From Dimorphilus gyrociliatus (Eukaryota > Annelida > Polychaeta > Dinophilidae), in the NCBI GenBank assembly GCA_904063045.1, contig CAJFCJ010000005.1, positions 1,147,167-1,211,166 of the forward strand: 64,000 nucleotides of DNA, given 5' to 3'. The position numbers were made by a program, and so were the translations under genes. Positions 9,488 to 21,973 of the stretch are shown one piece after another. The notes below the pieces were generated by a model. That model did not search any database, was not told the DNA's origin, and was given only the letters and a program-made list of their open reading frames with translations. Within the stretch, counting starts at the first letter, position 1. Every line of letters starts with the position of its first letter.

Positions 9488-9673
9488 ATATTATCTTCTT
9501 GTTTATTAATTACTGAAGAAAGTTGTAAGAAGAGTAGTTAAAAAACTTTGTCACCTTCATTTAACTGCAGAAAGAATATTAAAAAATTTTTATTACAAGC
9601 TGGACAACAATTAATGATAGGAAACATATTGAGTGCAACACATTATGTGCAAAATTTTTAATATAAGAGTAAT

Positions 9674-10342
9674 TTAATCAATTGTATTTGTATTTAGCCT
9701 TATTCTCTTTTTTTGTTTATAAGTAGCGTTTCTCTTTCGAATCTTATGTATATTTTTTAATTGATACATCCCATACTTGTACCACCAGTCCTCATAGCTT
9801 TTATTACAGTCGATAGCCCAAGACTCGTAAAGGGATTTAAAATATTCATATTGCCTGTGTGCTGATGGATAATCAGTTGGATTTGGCGCTCGATTCATCG
9901 CCTCCCAATCACACATGCGTGGGTAAATCTGTTTCCCAACTTGGTAATCAAGAGTCCAGACGCTTATAGCATCTTTTATATTATCGATTTCAACCATTGG
10001 AAATCTTACCTTGAATCTTTCTTCAAAGGAATCCGCAGTTATCTTTTCCATACATTTATTATGTACTCTGGAGCTTTTCTCGGAACTCTCCTCCTTTACG
10101 CAGAATTTAGGTGTTTTCGACGAATACATGATTGAGATAATATCATTATAAGAACGTTTGTTAGATTGATTATTAAATATTAAATCTTCGTCATCAGTGT
10201 TTGAGGGAGAATTATCTTCACTTGTATCCGAGTGGGAATATGTTCCATAGGACATAGTAGAAATATGCTCATTATATTCATGTTTGCGGGAATTATCAAT
10301 ATCGAAAAAATGTTCCATGAAACTATCTGTGGGTGACTCCAT
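9674..10342 (-). CDS. Uncharacterised protein with acidic N-half and Trp-rich basic C-half
   Basis: Single open frame from the first ATG (10342) to 9674, 222 residues. The N-terminal half is Ser/Asp/Glu-rich (SDTSEDNSPSNTDDEDL). The C-terminal half has closely spaced aromatics (MCDWEAMNRAPNPTDYP, YESWAIDCNKSYEDWWYKY) and a very basic tail (KIRKRNATYKQKKR) that could be a nuclear localisation signal. No family is recognised. There is no signal peptide or membrane segment. The acidic-plus-basic layout would suit a nuclear regulator, but this is only inference. The long frame and protein-like composition support coding. Confidence 0.55.
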   Translation of the reverse strand: MESPTDSFMEHFFDIDNSRKHEYNEHISTMSYGTYSHSDTSEDNSPSNTDDEDLIFNNQSNKRSYNDIISIMYSSKTPKFCVKEESSEKSSRVHNKCMEKITADSFEERFKVRFPMVEIDNIKDAISVWTLDYQVGKQIYPRMCDWEAMNRAPNPTDYPSAHRQYEYFKSLYESWAIDCNKSYEDWWYKYGMYQLKNIHKIRKRNATYKQKKRIRLNTNTID

Positions 10343-10594
10343 TTTCCTAAATGGAGAATTGTGTAACAATTTCTCAACTTATATATTAAACTTATGTTGG
10401 TAATATTGTGAAATGTCAATGACGCAATAGCGAGTTTCCCTAACCAGAAATACCGATGAGTCATCCTTGGGCGCGGAAGAATTAGCTTAATAAAAACAAA
10501 GCTGTACAATGTCCTCAATGTATTTAGAGTAGAAATATGGTCAAGCATTATCTACCAAGCACCAGAAACAGATAGAAAATCAATCGCATGCTTA

Positions 10595-10819
10595 CAAAAT
10601 ATGCGAATAGAAAAAAATATGAATTTATATAAGGTAGTTGAACGACATTTGTACTTTTTATATAAAAAGTTAATAGAAAGCTCTGTTCGCTACGGAAATC
10701 ATATAGGTTTTATATTGGAGTGGACTGATGTAAATTCTCTGGTTAGTTATTGTCCAGCCTTTCTCTCAGCTTCGATTTCTGGAAAAAAATTAATGCTTTA
10801 TTTGACTATTGATTATTAA
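10595..10819 (+). other. Unresolved open reading frame (possible exon or small gene)
   Basis: An open frame reads from about 10444 to the stop at 10819, with an in-frame Met at 10601. The product has mixed, protein-like composition (KKLIESSVRYGNHIGFILEW) but no family I know. No convincing start or splice acceptor was found, so this may be chance. Confidence 0.2.
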
Positions 10820-10826
10820 ACATAAG

Positions 10827-11418
10827 CTATAAGTTACAGGCCTTTTGATAAATCTCATCAGGCCTCTTACCTTGCTTATCGGGCAACTTGTTCTTTTCAA
10901 CGGTTTCCGTGTGCTTGAGTTTATCTTTCGAGAAGTTACTCAACTCATTACGTAAAGGAGCCTCTTTTTCCTCCTTTTGCGCCATCTTGAATAGATCAGC
11001 GTCTAGCATAACATTCTTTTCGTGGGTTTCTGTATGCTTAAGCTTTTCCTTAGCAAAGTGGCTTAATTCATCTCGTAAAGGAGCCTCCTTCTCTCCCTTT
11101 GCTTCCATTTGAATAGCCTCTTGATTTGGGAGAAGATTCTTTTCCTTGACATCGGCATGTTTCAAGTTGTCTCTAGAAAAGCCTAGAATTTCATTTCGAA
11201 TAACGGCCTCTTTTTCTTCCTTTTGCGAGAATTTCAATCCTGTAATGTATCCAAAATTTATAGTTCGATAAACTTGCATTAATAATTACTCATTTACCGC
11301 TCTCATCAGGTAAAGTATTCTTTACATTCGGTTCGGTATGTTTAAGTTTATTCTTTTCGAATTCTTCAATACCAGAAGTGATGTTTTTTGGAAGTTTAGG
11401 AGAACTTGGAGTGGCCAT
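10827..11418 (-). CDS. Multi-repeat thymosin-beta / WH2 actin-binding protein (four repeats)
   Basis: Two exons, 11418-11298 and 11239-10827, give 177 residues. Four thymosin-beta repeats are visible, each with an amphipathic helix start, the LKHTE/LKHAD actin-binding core and a downstream KNxLP motif: FEKNKLKHTEPNVKNTLP, FSRDNLKHADVKEKNLLP, FAKEKLKHTETHEKNVML and FSKDKLKHTETVEKNKLP. This matches invertebrate ciboulot/tetrathymosin proteins, which bind G-actin and promote or buffer filament assembly in the cytoplasm. A Met at 11279 is intronic; the exon starts at 11239. The spacer AxLRNELSxF recurs between repeats 2-4, showing internal duplication. Confidence 0.92.
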
Positions 11419-13355
11419 TGTGTTCTCTATTGGAAGGAAACTTTTGAATATGCACAATATAATCATAAAAATAATATCAACCGCTAGGAGTTAGCGGTCC
11501 TATCAAACATAAAACGTGAGGCGAATTATAAATAGGTTTTGCCTACATGTCCAATCGTTTTAAGTAGGCCTTTCCGCAGAAAAAACTTGGCTCAGAACAC
11601 GACAACAAAAATTATTAGTATTTGATAACAGTGGTTTTTTTTTAAATTAGGTCTTTGCTTTAGAAAGGGTTTTCAAATCTTTTTGCTATCAAAAACCTAA
11701 AGGCCAATGTAGTGAAATGTAAATGCTTTGTGTAAATACTTCGATTTTTTTTCTTTTTAATATTGTTATCGATATCTGCCTAAAATACTTATTTTAACCG
11801 GAATGCAATTTAAAAAAAATTATGGATGTGTTCAGTTACGTACAGATAAATAATCTTACAGCATCAAAATAAAGCTTTTTCCCTTCTACTAGATTTACTA
11901 GACATATAAATCAGCCAGCGTAGAAGTAAACATCTTATTCAAACCAAAAACCTCAGTCTTTTTCAAAATAATTTTAGAAAGCGCCGTCTGCTGGTGCATC
12001 TTGATAGCTTCGAACTGAAAAATGCAACTGACTCATCACTCTCTCTCCAGGTCAATTGTTCCGGGTAGAATTTGAAAATATCCACCCTTACGGGATACGT
12101 ATTCTAAGATTTCAAACGGTAAAAATGCTCTTGGCATTGAACTCATTGAAGTGACACTTTTTACTCAAAACAATTAGCTTAGTTTTCTAAGTTTGCGTAT
12201 TCAAAGCTTAACTAAGTTTATACAAATAGGAAGCATTGTCTTGCTTAATGCAATATACTTACGGAATAGTTTCTGAATTAGTAACTTTCGTGGTCGAAAT
12301 ACAAAAAGTCGTCCTCAACCTAAAGATGTCTAAGCAAATGACTGATGTCCAAGGCAAAAAAACAGCTAACCATAGCTCCCCCTCTCGACTGTTCATATAT
12401 TGAGTTTTGATTCACAGATGGCGTTGTATTTCCTTAAATTACGTATTCCGCAAACAACAAAATTGTTCAAAAACTTATGTGAAAGATAAGAATGTAAATA
12501 AGATAACAAATCTAAACATTTAATAAGATACGCTAATTCCGTGAAATGTCGCCAAAAAACTTCTAAAGGAAAACCAAAATAATATGTTTTACATATACGG
12601 TATAGTGCACATCTCATAATAATAATATATTAAATTAACATTCGATCTTATCAATTCCATTAAAATGCGCAATTTTCATAAATTTTTCACGATACTTAAA
12701 AAAATAAGGATTTCAAATTTTTAACAGCACTTTTTTAACGAAAGAAAAATCTTTAGTCGTGCAAATTTTCATACCTGCGTTTTTATTATTATCATAGGCT
12801 AACATACAGATTAAATAATGATAATACACTAAATATAGAAAAATTATTCTAGATTTTATAACCTTTCGAGCAGCTATGAATATTATTTCATGGTTTATTT
12901 CTATACTTTTATAATTATTTCTATCTGACCAAAAATGTATGAAAGTACTTATATCTTTCTATTCAAAACTTTTATAACTATTTGTCAGAGTTTCTTATCG
13001 ATATTAAACAAATTTTCTTAAAATTCTGTCGCCATTTTATTCGAATATAAAGCTTCGATGTGTGGAATAGTTTAATTTTAACAAAACATTCTAAAAAATT
13101 TATATTCAAAAATATACAATATATTTAGACATTTCAAATAAAAATAATAGCTATTTTCCAATACAGCTTAAATAATTATTTATTGATGGCTTATAGTTGA
13201 ATTTATCGTATATTTTAGGTTTATATTTTAAAAAATTTGAAAGACGCGCTCTGAATCAACCATATTTCCGTTTCCTGATACTTTAATGGCGCTGTCCATT
13301 GTAGCCATTTTCTTTCTTAACGCTTGATTTTCTTGTGAATTTTTAACACAAAGAT
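11419..13355. other. Divergent intergenic region, thymosin-beta / Tpr (1.9 kb)
   Basis: No gene is recognised. Features: CTATTTATAA on the minus strand (11526-11535), which fits a MEF2 site or a TATA-like box 108 bp before the thymosin ATG; a CTCF-like motif at 11981-11994; an AGATGGCGT word at 12416-12424. The stretch 12600-13250 is very AT-rich with no structure I can name. Short minus-strand open frames at 12393-12617 and 13228-13419 are not supported. Confidence 0.45.
11981..11994 (-). promoter_or_regulatory. CTCF-like motif
   Basis: The minus strand reads CCAGCAGACGGCGC, which matches the animal CTCF core CCASYAGRKGGCRS at 13 of 14 positions. It lies in an intergenic region. Binding is inferred. 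Confidence 0.4.
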
Positions 13356-16300
13356 ATGGGAGGAACAACCTCCAAAGCTGGCGATGGCTTTCCCGGAACA
13401 CGGGAGGATATCGACACATCGTTTTTAGAACATTTGGATGAAGATATACGTAGACAATTAGAAGACTATGACAGAGGGAAAACTTTGAAAATAGAAGAAC
13501 TTCGTGATAAGCTAACCAGTTTTGATGAAGAAAGAGGTACGATGATGATATATTTTAAAAGACAATTTCTGATTTTTGTTTTCTTTTAGAAATTGAGCGC
13601 AAGAGGTATGACGATACCATCAGTGACCTTAACTCTCGACTGGAAAAGCAAGTCACATCATTCGTCGATCTTCAGTCAAATATGGATGGAATAGGTATTA
13701 TTTTTTAAATATTTAAACTTAATCTTACCATTTCAAACCAAATTGCTTAGGCGACAAATATAGAAATACATGCAACGAGTTAAGAAACTTACAGGAACAA
13801 CTTGTTAGGGTGGAAAAGTCAAAGGTAAAAATTTTTTCATAGCTATCTATTTTACACTTGTTCATACGGTAGCACGAAGCCGACCTGAATGTTTCATCTA
13901 TATTACTGGAGAAAAAAGAATATGAAAATATGTTAGAGAGAAAGAAAATTGAAATTGATGCTCTACACGGTAAAAACTGCAACCAACTTAATTTACACAG
14001 TTTTCATTAGAATATTTCACAGATGAGTGGGAAAAGCTTTCGACAAAATATTCGGCATCTGAAAGACAAAAGTGCGAAATGTCAGCGTCCCTAGAAGAAT
14101 TAAAATCAAAGTGTAATTTAGCACAGGTAAGATGAACTGAAAAGTTTTATTTAAATTTAATGTCTTAACTATGAATTTTAAGGGAAGGGAGAGTCAGGCA
14201 AGCGATCAACTTAAAAATATGAAATTTAAGTACGACTTGCTAATTGAAGACTTTGAAAAAAATACGAAAGAATTACATAAAGTTCGAAGTGAAACTTCAT
14301 CAAAAGTTATCCAGTTGACATCAGAAATTGATGTCAAGGTAATATTTTATGCTACTTTTGTTTGCATTTTTCATTGGTATAAATTGCAGAAAGACGAAAT
14401 TAAATCTGCTATGGATTTAAACAACGAATTACGTAGAACCAATAAAAATTTAGAAACTCAAGTGGCAAATTACGTCAAGAAACTACAAGAGGTTTGATAA
14501 TTTTCTTTTAAAAATACATATTTGTAAAGTATTTCACACACTTTTTACAGATGAGAGACAATGATTCAAACTTAGAAGAACGTTTTACGAATGAACTTAT
14601 GGCAAAAGATAAACTTGTAACCATACTGCAAACTTCACTTGAAAGTAGCGAAGCAAAGATTAAGGAATTAGATACTGCTTGTACTGAAATGAAAGGATTA
14701 CTCGATGATTCAACAGAAGGTAACAAATACTTTTTTATTATACAGTATTAAAATACTATTTTAATAGCCTATAAGACGCTGCAAGCAGAAAAAGCAGACC
14801 TAAAGAGTAAGATTATGGAGATTAGTAAAAACAGAGGTAATTAATTGTATTTGATATCCTGTATTTATTAAATATATATTTATATATATACATATATATA
14901 TATTCAGATGATAGAATTGAAGAATTAAAATTAGAACTAGCCAGAGCAAACGAACTGTTAGGCGCTTCTGGTAATCAATCTCAACAAGTTGATTCGTCAT
15001 TATTTTCTTCTCCTGTTGCAAATGCCAGTAAACTTCTACAGAGTGGTGTAACTCTAACTCAGGTAAATTTCAACATTTTTTTAAAATGCCAAAAAAAATC
15101 AATTCTATCATTTCAAGGTCTACTCGGAATACATCTCTATGCAAGAAAAGTTGCACTTGGAGCAGTTAAACAGCAAACGTTTAAATGATTATATAAATGA
15201 AGTTTGTTTCAAATAGAAGCTTGTGTCATTTTATTAATTTACTGTTGTTAAAGATTCTAAAAGAACTTGAAGATAAAGCTCCCTTACTGAATAAACAAAA
15301 GCAAGACTATCAAGAGGCTCTAGAGAATGTTAAAAGCCTAACTGAGCAGCTTGAACAGGGTAGAGAGGTTAGTGTCACACAATTTTGTAGGTTTTGGATG
15401 AATGATTTTATTGTAGACTTGCGAAAAATTCCAAGTAAATGCTGAAGATTATCAAAGAAGATATGCTAAACTGTCGAGAGACAATGATCGCCTCAAGCAG
15501 GAATGTAGGGATCTGGCTACTCAAGTTAGATGTCTATTGAAAGAGTTGGAGGAGGCCCGGGGTGTGGTTGTTCCAATGAAGGAACCATATCATCAATCTT
15601 TCTCCCCTCGTACATTAAATTCATCGTCTATTATATCGGAAAATTTAGTAACCTTTAAGAACATATCGGAACTACAGGAACAGAACCAAAAATTACTGGC
15701 TCTTGTTCGTGAGTTATCAACTCAACAAGAAGATGCTGAAAAAGCAGCCGTTGATCAGAGGTAAATTAAGCACTAAAAAATGTTAATTTCCCGAATGAAA
15801 ATATTTTAATATAGAACTGGCGAATTACAAAAGAAATTAGAAGGTGCTCTGGATGAGATAACTATTATGAAGGATACCAGACAAAAACAAGAAAAAATGA
15901 TAAAGCTTGTTATTGAACAAAGAGATACTTTCAAACAAATATCAATGGACCAAGCAGTAGTATTATTTACCCCTTCAATATTCAATTCAAATATTTTTTT
16001 AACTTCAGAAGAGTCCATCGGGAATGAATACCTCTGATACTGAAATCTCGAAAGAAGGAAAGAAAATGCTGAAGGAAGCTCAAGAAGAATTTGCTGCATA
16101 TAGAAAAGAAAAATTCGAGAATGATAGGTTAAATTATTCAATCTGGCTTTTTCAGATTCGTTTAAACTTATTTCTTATTTTAGAATAATCGGTGAAGAGC
16201 TGGAGAGATATAGAAAGGAGAGTACTGAAGCGAAAATGAAGTGTGCTAGATTGTCTTCGCAGCTAGATCACGCCCAGGAACGATCTAAAGCCATTCAGAG

Positions 16301-19300
16301 CAATGCTGACGGCTATAAAAAAGAATCTGATATTCTGAGAGATAGAAATAGTAAACTGTCGGAAATGATCGTGAAACACGAAACTGTCATATCTTCACTG
16401 AAAGAACAGTTATTATCAGTTCAAGGAAAACTTAGCACTTTGGAAATTAGTAATGAAAATCTTCGCTCAGAGAGGGATCATTATAAATCTTCAGAAACGC
16501 AGCTTCGCAGGGAACAAGATTCGTTAATTGCCAACCAAAAATCAAGAGATGTTTTGCTGGCAAACCTCAACTCTCTTCAGGAGCGATTAGAGAAGTCTGA
16601 AATGGAATCCAGAACGAAGTTGGAAAAGAAGGTGTGACTTTCAATGTGGGTTTTGTAAACAAATTTGAGAAATTATTTAATTTTTTAGGTCGAAATGGCT
16701 GAAAGGGAATCTAGAGAGTTGCGAAGGAAGTTAGATGACGTAGACAACTCGCACCGAAGCTATGTTAAAATGCTACAGGTATCTTTCATTATCATACCCA
16801 AAGAGTATCAATTTTTAGTTGTTATTTCAAGGGTCAAATGGAAAGCATGAAAGTTGAAAAGGATGCTATGTACGACTCACTTCAAAAATCTCGAGAAGAC
16901 TTGGCAATTTCCCAAGAGAGGACTGTCGAGGTAATTTTTACTTAAAAAGAATTCACATTTTGTACCGAGATTGAACAATTTTAGTCCTCTGGAGATTCTC
17001 TGCGCAACGTTTCCACAACACATCCAGTTAGGCAATTTTACAATTTAGAAGAGGAAGTCAAAGAACTACGGTACGAGTTAGAAGAATCCAGAAGAAAACA
17101 GCAAGGTAAGATCGCGTGAAATATAATACTCTACAACTTGTCAAACACGCATTCTCACGACACAGAAATGGAAGAAATGATATCAGTCAATAAAAATCAT
17201 GTAACTGAATACAGAGAATTGGCTGAAAAGTATGAAAAGCAACTCAGTGATCAGAACAACTCAGTTAATGAATTACAGAAGAGATTATCTGAAAAATCAG
17301 ATGAACTCTCTAATCGTAAGTTAATGTGTTATTTTTGTACAGGCATATTCATGTTTTATTTCTTGTACAGTTCGCAGTGTTTTTGAAAAGTCCACTAATG
17401 ATCTAAATGAAGAAAATAAGAGACTATTGAATGAAGTTTCAAAACTGTCATCATCTAACAGAAGATCTGTAAGTTAATCGCTAAAATGAAATATTAGTTA
17501 ACTCTTTCATGTTTAGATGACGGAACTTGGCTCTGTTGAATTGGAAACTGAATTGTCTCAACTACGTCAACAAGTTGAAGAGCTTAAAAATACAGAAAAA
17601 CAAGCAATAGAAGATAGAGATTCTCAACAGAAAATAGCTGAAGAATCACAGAAGAAATTTGAAAATGAGATGCTACTGCACGCATCTGACTTAAAAGCAC
17701 TTCAAGTAGTTAAAGAACAGGTATAGTTGTTTTTTCAATTAAAAAGGTAATCTAAAGAAAGTTTATTAAACAGCTTGAAAAGAAATCAGGTGAATTGAAT
17801 CATTTCGAACGACTTGCAATTGATGCTCAGAAGAAACTAGCAGATCTAAAAGTAAAAAGTTATATCTTCATACTTAACAAGAAGATAATATCGTTTATTA
17901 TTTATTTTCAAGGATTCCTTCGTAATTAAAGAAGCAAAATTATTAGATAACATTGTTAGACTACAAGACAGAGGAAAAGAATTGCAGAACCAGAACGATA
18001 CACTCCATAAAGAACTAGAGCAGGTATGATTGATTTTTTTGCTTTTATTACTTTAGTGACAATTATACTTTGAAAGATTGGTGAGAAGTTGCTGACAATG
18101 GAATCTAAATCATCAAGCGTGTTGGCTCATGGAGAAATATCTGAAATGACTGCTGAAGATATTTCAACTTCACCATCAAGTCAGGTTGTCGAAATCATTA
18201 GATTTTTAAGAAGGGAAAAAGAATTAGCAGAGAGAAAACTAGAAGCTTCCGCACAAGAATGCGAAAGAATTAGAAAGCAACTTCAAATACATACTGTTGA
18301 CTTGGAGGATGTAAAACAGAGTTTGAAAGAAGAAATTGAAAAGAATGAGGTATTGTATGGTAATGAAAAATAAGAATTGTTATTTTATCTTGCATCTTTA
18401 CAGAGTAAACAGCAGCAAGCAGCAGAACATGCCGAACTGTTACATAAAATTGAGCAATTGAATTTACTGCAAGATTCTAATCGTCTATTGCGAGAAGAAA
18501 AGGAACGCCTGCAAAGTCAACTAAAGGTTTGTCATGAGAGAATTCAGCATCTCGATATGTCCATACAACCTTTGGAGTCCATGAAAAGAATGTTAGAAGT
18601 TGAAAAAGAAACCCAAGGAGTTGAAATTAAAAGTTTACGAGAAGAGGTTGCGAACTGGAAGGAAAGGGCAAATAAGTTAATCGAACGCTACAATAAGACT
18701 GATCCTGATGAGCAAAAAAAATTACTGTAAGCTATTAGGCTTTTTATGCTAATATATTAACTTTTTTTTTCTTATAGAGAAGAAAGAGATACGCTAAAAA
18801 AATCTAACTCGCAATTAATGGAAGAATTGCATAAACATAAGGCAGAATGTTCTGCTTTACGTTCTCAATTAAACACAGCACAGTAAGAATTTGCGCTAAT
18901 CTATTAATATCTTTGTAATATTTTATTTTATAGGGCTAACGTTCAAAAACTAGCAACTCAATTGAATCAATTAAAGCAGGAAATCGAGACAAAAACAAAA
19001 GATATGAATAAAATAAAGTAATACTTTATTATTGATTAATAATACTGAGTCTATAATTTATACTTTTTATGCAACAGCGTTGATTTATCTCAAGCTCAAA
19101 AAGAGTTAAATAGTATTAAAACGACATCTGATGCCAAAGGAAGGGAAGTAGACTCTTACAAGCAGCTTTATGAAAACTCAAAGCAGGAGTCTGAAAATCT
19201 TAAGAAAGAAAAGGAAAAAACGGACTCCGAACTAAAGCAAGCTATCGATGATAGGGACAAGGTCTCCAAGAATATTATTCAAATAAAAAAATTAGCTCGA

Positions 19301-21511
19301 AAGTATAAAACTCAAGCTGATGAATTAACTACAAAGGTTAAGTCATTAGATGCAGCAAAGGGTCAGACTGGCGAACCAGTAGAGGGCGAAAGAACGAAAC
19401 TCCTGGAAGAGAAAGTTACTCAACTAGAAGCCGAACTTGAAGAAGCCAAATCAGTGACGGAAGAAAAACAGAAATTAAAAACCCAATTATCTGATGCAAA
19501 CGAAAAATTGCATGATGCGGAATCAAAATACGGAGATGTTGATAAACTTATGACATCGAAGGATACACAAATTGGTGAAGCAATGACTAAAATTGAACAG
19601 CTAGAAAAGGAGATTTCTGCCCTGCAAGAACAATTGGCCAAAGCAGCTGCGGAGAATGAGAAACTTCAAACCGATCTTAAAAATCAAAAGAGAATATTGA
19701 AAGGGGCTAAGAAGAAACTCAATGATGACAAGGTTGAAATCGATGAAATGAAAGAGTATAAAGGTAAATTCTCTTGTGACAAATTTTCTTTTCAAAGATT
19801 GAGTTAATTTTTTGAATAGTATCAATGGAAGGCAAATTTAGTACTTTAGAAGCACAAATTTCGTCTCTTGAAGGAGAATTGTCTACCCAAAAGAACGCTC
19901 AAGAAGAAGTAGACGCAGCTTTGGTACAAGCTCAGGGAGAAATTGGTCGTCTGAGCGAAGAAAATACGGCTTTAAGAGATAAAGTCAGTCTTTTTTTTTT
20001 CCTTTTGTAATTTAAGTTAAACGATTTTTCTAAAGCAGTTAAACATGGGTCCCGGTACCTCTGTAACGAAAAAGCCTGCTCCTAAGCAAGCTCAGCCTGT
20101 CAAACCAGTCACTGTCGTAGCACGTCAACCTACAATGCCGGTTGCCCGTCAAGTAGAAGCCAGAATAAGGCCGATAACGTCAGTAACGCCTACAGCTACC
20201 GTCATCCCTATGAGCGCTGTTACAGCGTCTCATCAAGCTGAATTAAATACAGGGGAAACTGGTCAAGCAGTATCTACAAGTTCGATGGCAACTGCGGTGA
20301 CGAGCGGAAATTTAGTAACAACTGGCAGTCATCAGCACTTCGTTGACGTGCCTCCTACTCTTATCGGAACTACGCAGCCAACTTCCGAGCACGCCACTGT
20401 CGTGACGTCGGCAGCTATATCCGGTCAGGAGCAGACAGGCTTAGAGCATGTCTCAACTAGTACAAATACATCGAATAACGTTCTTATCGAGTTGGCACCC
20501 TGTATTCCGTCCACTTCTCACGAGCAGTCGTCAAATGGCTCTAGCACTATACCGACAGCCAGCAAAAGACCACGCGAAGAGTAAGTCATTTATATCAATG
20601 AAACAAAAAGTATATCGTCATTTTATTACAGACCAACTATAAGTACTGATCCAGAACATTTAGAAGGAGAAGATTTATCCAATCAACCTATTATAAAGAA
20701 AGCTCGACAGGAAGAAGAATCAGAAGATATTGAAGAAACAAACGAGGAAAACGAAGACTTAGCGTTAGCAGAAACTAGCGATCAAGAAAATGAACCTATC
20801 GCCGGCGGTGAAAATATGGAGGAAATCGGAGTGGAAATCGATGAAAATCCTGAAGAGTCGGAAGGGGACGAGGGAAAAGACGAAGAATTAGATACTGTTA
20901 GTGCCGATGAGCCAGAACAAAGTGAGGCAATTGACACAGGTCGATCGACAGAACAAGAATATCACTTATCTCCGTCATCTTCAACCAATGAAGAAACAGC
21001 AAATATTTCTGAAAGGGTAGCACCAAGAGAAGCTGATTCTGCAGAAGACGCTGGCTCTCAGCAGCCAGAGGCTACCGAAGATGATTCAGTAGAAGAAGGT
21101 CAACTTCAAGAAAGCGAGCAAAGTGACGAAACGAAGGAAGAAGAAGTTCACTCTCCTTCTCCTAGCAAACCTGGACCTTCTACTGAGGAACCTTCCTCAA
21201 CTACTACTGTTCAACAACAACAACAACAGGAGCAGGTATCAACAGGAAAACGTATTCAGAAGATCGTTTGGGGTGACAACAGCGCCACCTCTAGTAGCAC
21301 TCCTCAACGTTCCACAGTCGTTACTCAGCCCATTCCCCACATCTCACCAAGTCCAGCTCGCGGTCAACAGAAAGCCAGAAGATCGATTCCCGTCCTTCCG
21401 GGAACAGCTCGGGGCAGTAATAATAATTCACGCGGTCAATCGCCGAATCGAGGGGTGTCGGCTAGAGGTCGTGGTGGTCGAGGGAGAAGCAGGCCTTGGC
21501 GTGGAATGTGA
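13356..21511 (+). CDS. TPR: Nucleoprotein TPR (Megator), nuclear pore basket coiled-coil protein
   Basis: 32 exons close in frame to 2,156 residues: 13356-13536, 13590-13694, 13751-13824, 13873-13969, 14023-14126, 14183-14338, 14390-14491, 14551-14719, 14768-14836, 14908-15062, 15118-15201, 15254-15367, 15417-15760, 15815-15956, 16009-16127, 16184-16631, 16689-16778, 16832-16930, 16985-17105, 17166-17315, 17371-17468, 17517-17720, 17774-17851, 17913-18023, 18077-18349, 18404-18726, 18778-18882, 18934-19017, 19078-19763, 19820-19983, 20039-20580, 20632-21511. About 1,650 residues of heptad coiled coil are followed by a Pro/Thr/Ser-rich segment, an acidic stretch and an RG-rich tail (RGRGGRGRSRPWRG), the Tpr/Megator/Mlp layout. 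Role: scaffold of the nuclear basket in mRNA export control and spindle checkpoint anchoring. Most introns are about 50-60 bp. Confidence 0.93.
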
Positions 21512-21973
21512 AAATAGATTTTTCGAAAAGTTGGTCGATTATCTATACGGTTTCCGAGTTGTGTTCGATTATTGTAAACGTGTATTAAAAGTTTTTAATA
21601 TATATACATATATGTTATATAGAGAGAGCCTACACGTTGTACATAGAGAAAAAGATTCAAAGATATGACACACAAGCACAATCTAGATAAGAACATAAAA
21701 TATACACCACCAAACATTTGCACACACATGTATATAGTATGTTCAGCTATATGTGTATGCTTTGCTACATATGGATAGATGGGATATATATATATCATAC
21801 ATAAACTGCAATATACACATGTCTTTATATATACATATTATTTAGTTAGCCATTATTCCATACATTAGCTATACAAGATTTAACTTTAACCGTGATATTT
21901 TACTGAAATTTATATATATAATATATATATATACATATATCAGAGCAGTCTCTCTTTTGCAAATAAGCATCGT
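21512..21973. other. Convergent 3' region, Tpr / SAND gene, with short TA-rich repeats
   Basis: No coding sequence. Several TATATA and ACACATGTATATA-like tracts occur (about 21600-21820 and 21910-21940). It probably holds both 3' UTRs. Confidence 0.5.

Noticed and set aside
10180-10548. 122-residue minus-strand frame overlapping the uncharacterised gene
   Set aside because: It is an out-of-frame shadow of the supported 222-residue frame and runs into its upstream flank.
13228-13419. Minus-strand frame overlapping Tpr exon 1
   Set aside because: Overlaps a strong coding exon on the other strand; no homology and no conserved start.
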